This document shows, piece by piece, positions 1 to 13,942 of a stretch of 64,000 bases of DNA. This DNA is from Salinicola tamaricis (GTDB taxonomy: Bacteria; Pseudomonadota; Gammaproteobacteria; Pseudomonadales; Halomonadaceae), in NCBI RefSeq assembly GCF_003006155.1, contig NZ_CP023559.1:682001-746000 (forward strand). The letters are read 5' to 3'. The translations under genes were made by a program, and so were the position numbers. The notes beneath the pieces are model-generated. The model was not told the origin of the DNA. It saw only the letters and a list, made by a program, of their open reading frames with translations, and did no database searches. Each line of letters opens with the position of its first letter. The first letter of the stretch is position 1.

Positions 1-22
1 ACGCCTAGTAGAGGTGAACGCG

Positions 23-1298
23 ATGAGAGACATCTCCAGCACCAGCTTCGCGGCGTTCGGCGCCGTGCTCATCGCCATCAGCTATGGCGTGGCGCGTTTC
101 GCATTCGGGCTCTTCGTGCCGCAGATCCGCGACGACCTGGGTCTCACCACCTACACCATCGGGGTGATCGGCGCGCTGCCGCTGGTGAGCTTCCTGCTCT
201 CCAACGGCTTCGCCCCGATACTCGCCAACCGCCTGGGCGCACGCTATGCGGCGATGATCTCGACCAGCTTCGGCGTCGCCGGCCTGGCGCTCATCAGCCA
301 GGCGGCGAGCGCCATCACCCTGGGTATCGGCGTCTTCTCCTGCGGTATCTGCACCGGGCTGATGTGATGCCGGCACTGACGACCGCATGCAGGCCGTGGT
401 CAAGCGCACTCTGCATGCGCGGGTCAGCTCGTTCATGAACGCGGGCACCAGCATCGGCATCATGGTTGCCGTGCCCACGGTGATCGTCATGACCGGCGCC
501 TGGCGCACGGCCTACCTCTTTCACTGCCCTGGCCATCGTTGGCCTGTGCGCGACCTGGTTTCCTGCCGGCGGTATCGCGGCTGACGCCCGCCAACGCCGC
601 CCCACCGCCGCCGCTCGGTGAGCTGCCCTGGTCGCGGCTGATCCGCCTGTCGCTGTTCGCGTTCTTGATGGGCTTCGTCTCGTCGGCGTACTGGATCTTC
701 GCCCCCGACCTGTGATCACCCTCGGTGGCGGCTCGGCGGGCACCACCGGCTGGCTCTGGTTCGCGGTGGGCGTGGCGGGTCTGGGTGGCGCCGTGGTCGC
801 CGATCTCGCCGACCGCAACAATCCGCCGATCACTCAGGCGCTGAGTGATGATGCTCGCCGCCAGCATGCTGCTGCTGGCAGCCAACCCGTCGCAGCCCGG
901 GCTGACGCTCTTTTCGGCACTGATCTTCGGCCTCTCCTACATGAGCTTGACCGGGCTCTATCTGATGACCGGTATCCGCCTGTTGCCGGGGCGCCTGTCG
1001 GCGGGCCCGGTGTTTCCCTTCATGGCCGTGCGTTGGGCCAGGCGACGGCTCGCCGGTGATCGGGCGCTTGATCGACCTGTTCGACTACACCTACGCCTTC
1101 TCGTTGATCGCCGCACTGGGCATCGTCGTCGCTATCCTCTCGCCCTTCTATCCCGGCTATATCACCGAGGCCCAGGAGGAGCCCGAAGAGGAGGCCGGAC
1201 TGGAGGGCGCTTACGCCTACCAGCTCCAGGACGAGGCGGGCCAGCCGCTGGAGGATCCGGTGGACGATGCCCTGGAGGAGGCCAAACCCACGGCGTGA
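23..1298 (+). CDS. MFS transporter, YbfB/YjiJ-like, frame broken
   Basis: Inner-membrane major facilitator superfamily transporter; substrate unknown. The first ~115 residues read cleanly and contain hydrophobic helices and an early GVARFAFGLF stretch like YbfB/YjiJ-type MFS proteins. The protein then continues through at least four frame changes (near 365, 520, 715-840 and 1040) with membrane helices in every segment, ending in an acidic tail. ATG at 23 is chosen because AGAGG lies about 7 bases upstream; a GTG at 14 is also in frame. Joining the pieces gives ~425 residues, normal for the family. The breaks are probably sequence errors, but true decay cannot be excluded. Confidence 0.7.
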
Positions 1299-1416
1299 TC
1301 GCGGGCAGGGGGCTAATATCGAATGCGCATGAAATGCGGCCCCCATCATCGGCACGCGTGAACCTTTGGCCCAAACCGGTATCAACAGAGCCAAGCCTCC
1401 AGCCTGAGTTCAGACG

Positions 1417-2103
1417 ATGTCCACTCTCACCTCGATGCTACTGTCACTCGCCCTATTGCTGTTCGGTACGACCACGGCGCTGGCGCAAAGCGCACCAACG
1501 CCCTTCGTGGCACACTACCGCCTGGCCATCAGCGGCTGGCCGGATGCCACGATCACCCATCGCCTGAGCCGGCACGGCGACGCCTGGGAGAGCGCGATGC
1601 AGGCCAGTGTCAAGATCGCCCACGGCAAGGAGCGCGGGCGCTTCACCGTAAAGGGCGATGGCGTGCAGGCTCTCGACTACACCTCCGGCTACTCGCTGCT
1701 GGGAATCGGCGATGACTACCATCTGAACGCCAAGCAACTGAAACGCCTGCCCGACCGCCAGACTGCGCTGTTCGAACTTGCGCGCACGGCCCCCGAGGCG
1801 CGCTGCCGCAGCGATCAGGTGTCGCCCTGCCAGCTCACCTATCAAGACCACAAGGGGCGTGACAAGACGCTCTTCTATCGGGTGACCGCGAGAAGGAGGT
1901 CACCACGCCGGCCGGCAAGTTTCCGGGGTCAGCGTCGATACCTGGGACGCCGACCCGGACAAGCGTGGCCGCCATCTGTTCCTGACCTTCGACCGCGCGT
2001 GCCCGGCCTGCTGCTGGCCAGCCGCTATGTGCGTGACGGCGAGCAGCGCAGTCAGCTCACCCTGCTCGATGTCAGTTTCCCGCAAGACAAGGGAGTTGAA
2101 TGA
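1417..2103 (+). CDS. DUF3108-type periplasmic protein
   Basis: Predicted exported protein of ~228 residues with a signal peptide (hydrophobic residues 5-20, then ALAQSA). The mature part looks like the DUF3108 family: a lipocalin-like fold with FVAHYRLAISG near the start and a C-terminal LLLASRYVRDGEQRSQLTL segment. Molecular function is unknown. A pair of compensating frame changes near 1885 and 1995 scrambles about 35 residues; the intended frame there reads KEVTTPAGKFPGVSV, which restores the family pattern. A strong terminator follows the stop codon. Confidence 0.7.
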   Translation: MSTLTSMLLSLALLLFGTTTALAQSAPTPFVAHYRLAISGWPDATITHRLSRHGDAWESAMQASVKIAHGKERGRFTVKGDGVQALDYTSGYSLLGIGDDYHLNAKQLKRLPDRQTALFELARTAPEARCRSDQVSPCQLTYQDHKGRDKTLFYRVTARRRSPRRPASFRGQRRYLGRRPGQAWPPSVPDLRPRVPGLLLASRYVRDGEQRSQLTLLDVSFPQDKGVE

Positions 2104-2138
2104 CGTAGCGTCTCGAATTACAGTTTCGACTCGTCAAC

Positions 2139-2165
2139 CGGGCGCCCCAACAGGGCGCCCGTTTT
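2139..2165 (+). terminator. Rho-independent terminator after DUF3108 gene
   Basis: A perfect 9-bp GC stem (CGGGCGCCC, 5-base loop, GGGCGCCCG) is followed by TTTTC, 36 bases after the stop codon of the upstream gene. Confidence 0.85.
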
Positions 2166-2190
2166 CATTGTTCATGTCGCCGAGGTCGCC

Positions 2191-3112
2191 ATGCTGCTGG
2201 GCTTGCTGTGGATACTGTTGCCTGATCGTCGGCTATCTGATACCGGTCCGGCACGCCGGCGTGCGCCCGGCATCGACCGCGGCGTCAGCGCCTCGGTCTA
2301 CGTCATCTGCTGCTGATGGGCGTCGGCCGGGCGGGATGGAGAACCTGCTGGGGCAGCTCTCGACCATCGGTGCCACCGCGACCACCCTGTTCCTGGTGAT
2401 CTCGCCGCTCAATCTGCTCGCCCTGTGGTGGCTATCGCGGCGGCCGCTGGCACGGGTCGAGCGCATCGCCGGTGACGATGCGCCGCCGCTGGGCAAGTGG
2501 CAGGCAATGAAGGGCTCGGTGCTGCTGTGCGCCGTGGTCGCGCTCGGCGTGCTGCTCGGCGCGGGCATGCGCCTGCTCGGCTGGCACCCGGCGGCCCAGG
2601 CCGAGACCCTGGCTACCTGGACCCTCTATGCCCTGCTCGGCCTGATCGGCTGCCAGTTGCGCAATTCAGGGCTCGGGCTGCGCCAGATTCTGCTCAACCG
2701 GCTGGGGCTGGCGATCGCCGGCGTGGTACTGGTGAGTTCGCTGCTCGCCGGACTGCTCGCCGCGCCGCTGCTGGCGCTGCCCTGGAACCAGGGCATGGCG
2801 CTGGCCGCAGGCTTTGGCTGGTATTCGCTCTCGGGGATTCTGATCGGCGACCAGATCGGCCCCGTGCTGGGCGGGGCGGCCTTCTTCAACGATCTGGCTC
2901 GGGAGCTTCTGGCCTTTCTGCTGGTGCCACTGTTCATCCGCGGCGCGGTGCCGCTGGCAATCGGCTACAGCGGCGCCACGGCGATGGACTTCACCCTGCC
3001 GGTGATCCAGAAGCACGGCGGCATCGCCTGCGTGCCAGTGGCCATCGTCAGCGGCTTTCTGCTCTCGCTGCTCTCACCGCCGCTGATCCTGCTGCTGCTC
3101 TCGTTCAGCTGA
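2191..3112 (+). CDS. lysO: L-lysine exporter LysO
   Basis: Inner-membrane exporter of the LysO (YbjE, formerly DUF340) family, which exports L-lysine and confers resistance to toxic lysine analogues. Residues from about 50 onward are in one frame, with eight or so hydrophobic helices and the family signature GFGWYSLSGILI; the region around AAFFNDLARE and GATAMDFTLPVI also fits. The start ATG at 2191 opens the matching N-terminal sequence MLLGLLWILLP, but several one-base changes between 2215 and 2335 break it. Expected length is ~307 residues, normal for the family. It stands alone between a terminator and a hairpin, so it is probably monocistronic. Confidence 0.85.
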
Positions 3113-3166
3113 CCCCGCACCGCTTTTCCGCTCTCGCGGCCAGCACTGCCCGGCATGTCTGAAACG

Positions 3167-3200
3167 CGACACCCCGCCGATCACGATCGGCGGGGTGTCG
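3167..3200. terminator. Bidirectional hairpin between lysO and porin gene
   Basis: A 16-bp perfect inverted repeat (CGACACCCCGCCGATC and its complement) with a 2-base centre lies between the convergent lysO and porin genes. On the minus strand it is followed by CGTTTCAG. A second hairpin at 3209-3230 (GGCCCGCCG, loop CTGA, CGGCGGGCC) sits closer to the porin stop. Neither has a long T run, so these are plausible rather than certain terminators. Confidence 0.6.
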
Positions 3201-3250
3201 GGTCATGCGGCCCGCCGCTGACGGCGGGCCCGAGCCAGGTCGGCTGAGGT

Positions 3251-5070
<1,820 letters not shown>

Positions 5071-5164
5071 TTATCGGCAGCAGATCGTGCCGTTCATCGC
5101 TGGTGTCTTTACAACCAAGTCCGGGTTGAGCCGCCGCGACGAAGTGGCATAACTTGGCTGCGAA

Positions 5165-5178
5165 CTTAAACGATTAAG
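5165..5178. promoter_or_regulatory. LacI-type operator O2 (ABC operon side)
   Basis: Near-perfect palindrome CTTAAACGATTAAG, one base different from O1 and also preceded by GCGAA. It lies 122 bp upstream of the first ABC transporter gene. The probable binder is the LacI regulator encoded at 12740-13758 in the same operon; this is inferred from position. Confidence 0.8.
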
Positions 5179-5299
5179 ATCGCGTCTGGATTGCCGCAGA
5201 CCAAGGCGAGCCGCATCCACCGCGACCCTCGGGCGCACGGCGACGACCACCGACGAGATCGCCCACAACAACAACAACGGCACTCCCCAGGAGCCCAGG

Positions 5300-6565
5300 A
5301 TGAAAACACGTTCTCTGCTAATGCTGGCGACCACACTGACCATTGCGGGCCAGGTCCAGGCCGCCGATCTCACCATCTCCTGCGGCGCGGTCGGCGCGGA
5401 GCTCACGCTGTGCAAGGAGGGCGTCGCGCGCTGGGAAGCCCAGAGCGGCCACAGCGTCGAGGTGGTGTCGACCCCCAACTCGGCCACCGAGCGGCTGTCG
5501 CTCTATCAGCAGATCCTCAACGCGCGTTCCGGTGACATCGACGTGTTCCAGATCGACGTGGTGTGGCCGGGCATGCTGGCGCCGCACCTGATCGACCTCG
5601 ACGAATACCTGCCCAAGGGCACCACCGACGACTTCTTCGAGGCTATCGTCGACAACAACACCGTCGATGGCCGGCTGGTGGCGATGCCGTGGTTCACCGA
5701 TGCCGGGGTGCTCTACTACCGCAAGGATCTGCTTGAGAAATATGGCCTGGCGGTGCCCACCACCTGGGAGCAGCTGACCGAAGAGGCGCGAACCGTCCAG
5801 GCCGGCGAGCGCCAGGCCGGGCACAAGGATTTCTGGGGCTTCGTGTTTCAGGGACGCGCCTACGAGGGGCTGACGGTGGACGCGCTGGAGTGGATCGCCA
5901 GCTATCCCGATGGCGGCACCATCGTCAACGACGCTGGCGATATCACCATCGACAACCCGCAGGCGGCCAAGGCGCTGACCCTGGCGGCGAGCTGGATCGG
6001 CGACATCTCACCCCAGGGGGTGCTCAACTACACCGAGGAGGAGTCGCGCGGGGTATTCCAGTCGGGCAATGCGCTGTTCATGCGCAACTGGCCTTACGCC
6101 TGGGATCTGGTGCAGTCCGAGCAGAGCGATATCCGTGACAAGGTCGGCGTAGTGGCGCTGCCCGCCGGCGGTGCCGACGGTCACAGCGCGGCGGTGCTCG
6201 GCGGCTGGAACCTGGCGGTCTCGCGCTACAGCGAGCATCCGCAGATGGCCGCCGACCTGGTGGCGTTTCTGACCTCTCCGGAAGAGCAGAAGCGCCGCGC
6301 CATCGAAGGCTCCTACAACCCGACCCTGCCGGCGCTCTACCAGGACAAGGAAGTGCTCGCCGCGGTGCCCTTCTTCGGCACCCTCTACACCACTTTCACC
6401 TCGGCGATTCCGCGCCCCTCGGCGGTGACCGGCGACAAGTATCCTCGGGTCTCCAACGCCTTCTTCAACACCGTGCATGAAGTGCTCTCCGGCAAGATCG
6501 ACGCGGCCCAGGGTCTGGCGTCACTGCAGAGCGAACTCGAGCGCATCAAGCGGCGCCGCTGGTAA
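5300..6565 (+). CDS. thuE: Trehalose/maltose ABC transporter binding protein
   Basis: Periplasmic solute-binding protein, 421 residues, family 1 extracellular solute-binding proteins. The signal peptide ends GQVQAADLT. The mature N-terminus LTISCGAVGAEL, the DVFQIDVVWPG and NTVDGRLVAMPWFTDAG motifs, and the C-terminal PRPSAVTGDKY segment closely match ThuE of rhizobia, which binds trehalose and maltose. First gene of an operon with two permeases 18 bp and further downstream, an ATPase, a second binding protein and an alpha-glucosidase. A start at 5300 follows CAGGAGCCCAGG. Expression is probably controlled by the operators at 4997 and 5165. Confidence 0.85.
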   Translation: MKTRSLLMLATTLTIAGQVQAADLTISCGAVGAELTLCKEGVARWEAQSGHSVEVVSTPNSATERLSLYQQILNARSGDIDVFQIDVVWPGMLAPHLIDLDEYLPKGTTDDFFEAIVDNNTVDGRLVAMPWFTDAGVLYYRKDLLEKYGLAVPTTWEQLTEEARTVQAGERQAGHKDFWGFVFQGRAYEGLTVDALEWIASYPDGGTIVNDAGDITIDNPQAAKALTLAASWIGDISPQGVLNYTEEESRGVFQSGNALFMRNWPYAWDLVQSEQSDIRDKVGVVALPAGGADGHSAAVLGGWNLAVSRYSEHPQMAADLVAFLTSPEEQKRRAIEGSYNPTLPALYQDKEVLAAVPFFGTLYTTFTSAIPRPSAVTGDKYPRVSNAFFNTVHEVLSGKIDAAQGLASLQSELERIKRRRW

Positions 6566-6583
6566 GCGGCCGGGAGGCAACCC

Positions 6584-7584
6584 ATGGCAACTCGGCAACC
6601 CACGCTGACGCAGACGCCACCCGCCACGCCCCCGGGCGGCACGGTGGACGCCACTCAGCCGACACGACCGCGCCGTGAACGCGGCACCCGGGTACGCCGG
6701 CGCCGCGTGCGCGCGGCCTGGCTATTCCTGACCCCGATGCTGGTCGGCCTGGCGCTGGTCGCCGGCTGGCCGCTGGCGCGCACCTTCTGGTTCAGCGTCA
6801 CCGACGCCAGCCTGTCGAGCCTCGAGGGCGCCAACTTCATCGGGCTCGAGAACTACCTGGTCTATGACAATGGCTGGTACGGCATTCTCGCTGACCCGCT
6901 GTGGTGGCAGTCGGTGTGGAACACGCTCTACTTCGCGCGGTGTCGCTGGAGGCGGTGCTGGGGGTGATCGTGGCGCTGGTGCTCAACGCCCACTTCCGTG
7001 GCCGCACTCTGGTGCGCGCGGCGATGCTGATCCCGTGGGCGATCCCCACCGTGGTCTCGGCCAAGATCTGGGCGTGGATGCTCAACGACCAGTTCGGGAT
7101 CATCAACCACCTGCTGATGGCCCTGGGCCTGATAGACGCACCGCTGTCGTGGACCGCCGATGCCAGCCTGTCGATGTGGGCGGTGATCATGGTCGACGTG
7201 TGGAAGGCGACCCCGTTCGTCGCCCTGCTGGTGCTGGCGGCGCTGCAGATGCTGCCCTCGGACTGCTATGAGGCGGCCAAGGTCGATGGGATCCATCCGG
7301 TGCGGGTGTTCTTCCGCGTCACCCTGCCGCTGATCACCCCGGCCCTGCTGGTGGCGGTGATCTTCCGCGCCCTGGATGCGCTGCGCGTGTTCGACGTCAT
7401 CTACGTGCTGACCTCCAACGCCGCCTCGACCATGACGATGTCGATCTACGCCCGCCAGCAACTGGTGGAGTTCCAAGACGTGGGCTACGGCAGTGCCGCC
7501 TCGACGCTGTTGTTCATGATCATCGCGCTGGTCACGGTGGTCTATCTCTATCTCGGACGCCGCCAGCTGGGAGGTGGGTCATGA
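6584..7584 (+). CDS. thuF: Alpha-glucoside ABC permease (MalF/ThuF type)
   Basis: Inner-membrane permease subunit, binding-protein-dependent transport family 1. A 45-residue Pro/Arg-rich cytoplasmic N-terminus precedes six membrane helices. The cytoplasmic EAA loop that contacts the ATPase is visible as EAAKVDGIHPVRVFFRVTLPL. One base appears lost near 6940 (expected YFAAVSLEAVLG), splitting the frame; joined length is ~333 residues, normal for ThuF. It overlaps the next permease gene by 4 bases, which implies translational coupling. Confidence 0.82.
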
Positions 7585-8418
7585 CGCTGCGCAGACTGAA
7601 GAGCATCGCGCTGACTATCGGCTTCTGGCTGCTGGTAGGGGTACTGGTGCTCTACGCCATCTTCCCCTTCTACTACGCCATCGTGACCTCGCTGAAGCCG
7701 TCGAGCCAGCTGTTCGAGGTGAGCTACTGGGTCGATAGTCTGGACTTCTCCAACTATGTCACGGTGCTGTCGCAGCCGACCTTCCTGGCCGCAATCCGCA
7801 ATTCGGTGGTGGTCGCTCTCAGCGTGGTGCTCATCGCCCTGCTGCTGGGCCTGACCGCGGCCTGGGCGCTGGGTCGGGTGCGCTTTCGCGGACGCACCAC
7901 GGTGATGATGATCGTGCTGGGGTGTCGATGTTCCCCCAGGTGGCAGTGCTCTCGGGCTGTTCGAAGTGATCCGCACGCTCGATCTCTACAACTCCCCCGG
8001 CGGGCTGATCCTGAGCTACACCATCTTCACCCTGCCGTTCACGGTGTGGATTCTGACCACCTTCATGCGCCAGCTCCCCGACGACTCGAGGAAGCGGCGA
8101 TCGTCGACGGCGCCTCCCCTGGGTGACCCTGACCAAGGTGTTCATGCCGCTGCTGTGGCCGGCGATGGCGACCACCGGTCTGCTGGCCTTCATCGCGGCG
8201 TGGAACGAGTTCCTGTTCGCCCTGACCTTCACCTGACCGACTCGCAGCGCACGGTGCCGGTGGCGATCGCGCTGATCTCCGGCGGCAGCCAGTACGAGCT
8301 GCCGTGGGGGCCGATCATGGCCGCCTCGGTGATCGTCACCGTACCGCTGGTGGTGCTGGTGGTGATCTTCCAGCGGCGTATCGTCTCCGGGCTCACCGCC
8401 GGTGCCGTCAAGGGCTGA
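7581..8418 (+). CDS. thuG: Alpha-glucoside ABC permease (MalG/ThuG type)
   Basis: Second permease subunit, about 279 residues, with an N-terminal membrane helix, the extracytoplasmic [11 protein letters not shown] segment and a C-terminal helix ending [12 protein letters not shown], typical of the MalG branch. The EAA loop reads [20 protein letters not shown] after correcting a frame change near 8090; others lie near 7920 and 8130-8235. It partners the preceding permease and the ATPase encoded ~100 bp downstream. Confidence 0.8.
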
Positions 8419-8522
8419 ACGCCTCTGATGTTTTCCGCGACGAAAGCTTCGCGCCACTAAAGCCTCGCGCCAATACAGCTTTGCGCCACTACCGCTTTCC
8501 CCGTTTTCGGGTAGGAGAAACT

Positions 8523-9642
8523 ATGGCTGGTCTGACGCTCGAACGAGTCAACAAGCGCTTCGGCAGCACCCAGGTGATCGACGACGTCTCGATGCAGATC
8601 GACAACGGCGAGTTCATCGTCTTCGTCGGCCCCTCGGGTTGTGGCAAGTCGACCCTGCTGCGCCTGATTGCCGGGCTCGAATCGATCACCCACGGCGACC
8701 TGATGATCGACGATCAACGGGTCAACAATCTGACGCCGCCGGAACGCGGCATCGGCATGGTGTTCCAGTCCTATGCGCTCTATCCGCACATGAGCGTCTA
8801 CGACAACATCGCCTTCGGTCTGAAACTGGCCAAGCAGGACAAGCAGACGGTGGACGAGCGGGTCCGCCAGACGGCAAAAATCCTGCAGCTCGACGGCCTG
8901 CTGGAGCGCCTGCCCAAGGCGCTGTCCGGCGGCCAGCGCCAGCGCGTGGCGATCGGCCGGGCGATGGCCCGCGAGCCCAAGATCCTGCTCTTCGACGAGC
9001 CGCTCTCCAACCTCGATGCGGCGCTGCGAGTGCAGACCCGCAACGAGATCGCGCGGCTCCACGAGCGCCTGGGCTCGACCATGATCTACGTCACCCACGA
9101 CCAGGTCGAGGCGATGACCCTGGCCGACCGCATCGTGGTGCTCAACGCCGGCCACGTCGAGCAGATCGGTACTCCGCGCGAGCTCTACGAGCGCCCCGCG
9201 TCGCGCTTCGTCGCCGGCTTCATCGGCTCGCCCAAGATGAACTTCATCCAGGTCACCGCCGAGGCCGATGCCGAGCAAGGCTGCCGCGTGGAGATTCCCG
9301 CCGTCGGCCAGCGTACCCTGCCGCTGGCCTTGAGCGCCGGCAGCACCAGCGAGGCGACCCTGGGCGTGCGCCCGGAGCATCTGATCCCACCCCCAGCGAG
9401 AGCGGCAATGGGCTGGAAATCGTCAACGTCGAGTACCTCGGCAGCGAAGCCTACCTCTATCTGGAACGCGATGACGGCGAGCTGCTGGTATGCCGCACCC
9501 AGGCCCCAAGCCCGTTCCGGCGCGGCCAGCGGGTAACGCTCGACTTCGATCCGCTGCACGCCCATCTGTTCGACTGCGACGGCCGCGCGGTGCCACCGCA
9601 CGCAAGCCGCGAAGCCCATTGCGAACCGCAGGGAGCCGACTC

Positions 9643-9646
<4 letters not shown>
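8523..9646 (+). CDS. thuK: Sugar ABC transporter ATPase (MalK/UgpC type)
   Basis: ATPase of ~374 residues that powers the two adjacent permeases. Visible motifs: Walker [10 protein letters not shown] (residues ~37-45), signature LSGGQRQRV, Walker [13 protein letters not shown], and switch His in YVTHDQ. After residue ~240 comes the TOBE/MOP regulatory domain of carbohydrate importers. AGGAG lies 6 bases before the ATG at 8523. A frame change near 9390 splits the last 80 residues. The stop codon overlaps the ATG of the next gene. UgpC/MsmX-like ATPases can serve several sugar systems, so exclusive partnership is an inference. Confidence 0.85.
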
Positions 9647-10937
<1,291 letters not shown>

Positions 10938-10987
10938 TCGCCACGCCGGCCCTGACCCCATATTCACCTTGTGACGAGGAATCCCGT

Positions 10988-12594
10988 ATGACCCAGCAAC
11001 AGTGGTGGCGCGACGCCGTCATCTATCAGATCTATCCGCGCAGTTTCATGGACGCCAATGGCGACGGCATGGGCGATCTCGCCGGCGTCACCGAACGACT
11101 CGACTATCTCGCCGCGCTGGGCATCGATGCACTGTGGTTGTCGCCGTTCTACCGCTCGCCCCAGGCCGATGCCGGCTACGATGTCTCCGACTACTGTGAT
11201 GTCGACCCGTTGTTCGGCACGCTCGAAGACTTCGACCGCCTGCTGGCCGGTGCCCACGATCGCGGCATGCGGGTGATCGTCGACCTGGTGCCCAATCACA
11301 GCTCCAGCGAGCACGTGTGGTTCCAGGAGGCGCTGGCCAGCCCGCCGGGCAGCCCGGCACGCGCGCGCTATCTCTTCCGCGACGGGCGTGGCGAACAGGG
11401 CGAACTGCCGCCCAACAACTGCAGAGCATCTTCGGTGGCGCCGCCTGGACCCGGGTCGAGGACGGCCAGTGGTATCTGCACATGTTCGACAGCGCCCAGC
11501 CCGACTTCGACTGGACCAACCCCGAGGTGGGTGACGAGTTCGAGCGCGTGCTGCGCTTCTGGCTGGCGCGCGGGGTCGACGGTTTCCGCGTCGACGTCGC
11601 CCACGGCATGGTCAAGCAGCCGGGCCTGCCCGACTGGGACGGCGAGCAGGTGATGGTCGAGGGCGGCAACCGCGGCCCGATGTGGGATCAGGATGGCGTC
11701 CACGACATCTACCGCCGCTGGCATCGCATCCTGGCCGAGTACGGCGACGACCGCATGATGGTCGCCGAGGCCTGGCTCAAGCCGGAACGGGTGGCGCGCT
11801 ACATTCGCCCCGACGAGATGCAGCAGGCGTTCAACTTCGACTATATGATCGCCCACTGGGACGCCGTGGAGCTGCGCACCATCATCGACCGCTCGCTGGC
11901 CATCACCGGCAACGTCGGCGCTACCACCACCTGGGTGATGTCCAACCACGACGGCGTGCGCCACGCCTCGCGTCTGGGGCTGTCGAACCCCGGCGCACGG
12001 CCGCAGAAGATCGGTATCGGCGACGAACAGCCCGACGAGGCGCTGGGGCTGCGCCGGGCGCGGGCGATCATCATGTTGACGCTGGCGCTGCCCGGCTCCG
12101 CTTACCTCTACCAGGGCGAGGAACTGGGCCTGCCGGACCATACCAGCATGCCCGACCGCTACCGCCAGGACCCAGCTTTCCACCGCACCGGCGGCGAGGA
12201 TGGCGGCCGCGACGGCTGCCGCGTGCCGCTGCCGTGGCGCGCCGAGGCCCGGCCTTCGGTTTCAACGACAGCGGCGAGCGCTGGCTGCCGCAACCGGACA
12301 ACTCCGACTACGCCGTCGATCGTCAGCTCGACCAGCCGGATTCGACGCTCAGCCTATATCAGCGGTTGCTCAAACTGCGCCGCGATCATAACCTTGGCCA
12401 GGGCGAACTGGCGTGGGCGCCGAGCCCGCGTGAAGACGCTGGTGCTGACCAACGGCGACGTTCATGTGGTGCTCAACCTGGGCGACGCACCGGTCGCGCT
12501 GCCGGCGACACCGGTGCTCGCCCAGAGCCAGCCCGATGCGGTGAGCGACGCGATGCTGGCCGGCAATGCGGCGGTCTGGCTGCGCGCGACCTGA
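10988..12594 (+). CDS. aglA: Alpha-glucosidase, GH13 (subfamily 23 type)
   Basis: Cytoplasmic retaining alpha-glucosidase of ~535 residues that would hydrolyse imported maltose-like or sucrose-like glucosides. There is no signal peptide. GH13 regions visible: AVIYQIYPRSF start, region I DLVPNHSS, region II GFRVDVAHG (Asp nucleophile), region III MMVAEAW (Glu acid/base), region IV VMSNHDG (Asp transition-state stabiliser). Length and motifs match the Halomonas H11 enzyme HaG. Frame changes lie near 11420, 12245 and 12430. GAGGAA precedes the ATG by a few bases. Last enzyme gene of the operon before the regulator. Confidence 0.87.
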
Positions 12595-12601
12595 CGCGGA
12601 A

Positions 12602-12627
12602 ATGACGGCCGGCGCCGCGGCCGTCAT
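12602..12627 (+). terminator. Hairpin between aglA and regulator gene
   Basis: A 9-bp stem (ATGACGGCC and its complement) with an 8-base loop starts 7 bases after the aglA stop. No T run follows, so it may act as an mRNA end-stabiliser or weak attenuator before the regulator gene. Confidence 0.4.
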
Positions 12628-12739
12628 CCGCCCCTCGACGAGGAGATTCGAGCATGTCCCCGGCCCTCTCTGCACGGCGCCAACAGCACGCGACGCGGCG
12701 TCCCATCTGCGGCCTGCGAGCGTGAGCCCGACCAAGCGC

Positions 12740-13758
12740 ATGACGCTGAAGACGGTGGCCGCGCGTCTCGGCGTCTCCGCCGCCACCGTTTCCAACGCCT
12801 TAACCGTCCCGACCAGCTCTCCCAGGCCCGGCGCGAGGAGATTCTTGCCGCCGCCGCGGCGCTCGGCTACCACGGTCCCGACTCCCGCGGGCGCATGCTG
12901 CGCACCGGTCGTTCCGGCATCATCGCCATGCTGCTGGCGGAAAACCTCTTCTATAGCCTGAGCGACAGCGTCGCCAGCGAGCTGATCGCCGGCGTCGCCG
13001 CCCAGCTGGATCAGCACGGTCACTCGCTGATGCTGCTGCCCGGGCGCCTGGAGCAGACCACCGGCGGCGTCGACATGGCAGACGGCATCATCGTCTACGG
13101 CCTGCACGGCGCCTCCTCGCACATCCTCGACCTGATCGCGGGGCGCCCCGCCGTGGCTATCGACATCGATCTGCCGGGCATTGCGGCGGTGAACATCGAC
13201 AACTATCCGGCCAGCCTCGCCCTGACACGTCACGCCCTGCGCCAGCCTCCCAGGCGAGTCGCCATCGTCGGGCTGCGTCTGACCCAGTCCCACGTCGGCC
13301 AGGTCGGCCTGGATGCGCTGCTGTCGGCCGATCTCACCATCACCCGGCGACGCCTGGACGGGATCTTCAAGGCGCTGACGGAGGCCGCTATCGACCCCAG
13401 CAGCGTGGCGCTGTGGAACATCGACCAGAACACCTACGACGGCTGCGTGCCGGTGGTCGCTGAGCTGCTCGATCAGCCCGCGGCGACACGCCCGGACCTG
13501 CTGATCTGTCTCTCCGACCGTATCGCCCTGACCGCCATCGACCTGGCCGAACGGCGCGGGCTGCGGGTGCCGGCAGATCTGCGCATCACCGGCTTCGACG
13601 GCATCGCCGAAGGTCAGCAGCGGCGCCCCCGCCTGACCACGGTCCGCCAGGACAGCGCGGCAAAGGGCCGGCTGGCGGCAGCTATGCTGCTCGACCTCGA
13701 ACCGCGCCGCTCACGTACCCTGGAGACCGAGCTGCTGATCGGCGATAGCGCCCCTTGA
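12740..13758 (+). CDS. LacI-family regulator of the alpha-glucoside operon
   Basis: Transcription factor of ~339 residues: N-terminal helix-turn-helix (TLKTVAARLGVSAATVSNAL, residues ~2-21), then a periplasmic-binding-like sugar-sensing domain ending ITGFDGIAEGQQRRPRLTTV. The ATG at 12740 opens directly at the HTH; a GTG at 12722 is in frame. One base is missing near 12802 (CCTTAACCG, expected to read NALNRPDQLSQ), splitting HTH from the core. Its position as last gene of the operon and the LacI-type palindromes at 4997 and 5165 suggest it represses this locus until sugar binds. Confidence 0.82.
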
Positions 13759-13847
13759 GCACGGGCTCTACCCCACCTCCGGCAATCCGATCGGCTACAA
13801 CCATGGCCGCACAGCCAGTGCCTCGGTGTCATGCTAATCTCCCCGGA

Positions 13848-13859
13848 GTTACCGCTAAC
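13848..13859. promoter_or_regulatory. Possible GntR operator before gntR
   Basis: GTTACCGCTAAC resembles the stronger gnt operator at 15849 (TGTTACCGGTAACA) and is symmetric except for one base pair. It lies 84 bp upstream of gntR, consistent with autoregulation. Confidence 0.45.
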
Positions 13860-13942
13860 CATCATCACCGGACCCGCCTGGGGCGCGATGCTGCTCATCG
13901 ATCGCCAGCGTCGGGCGCCACCGCTGTGCTGGGGAGATCGTC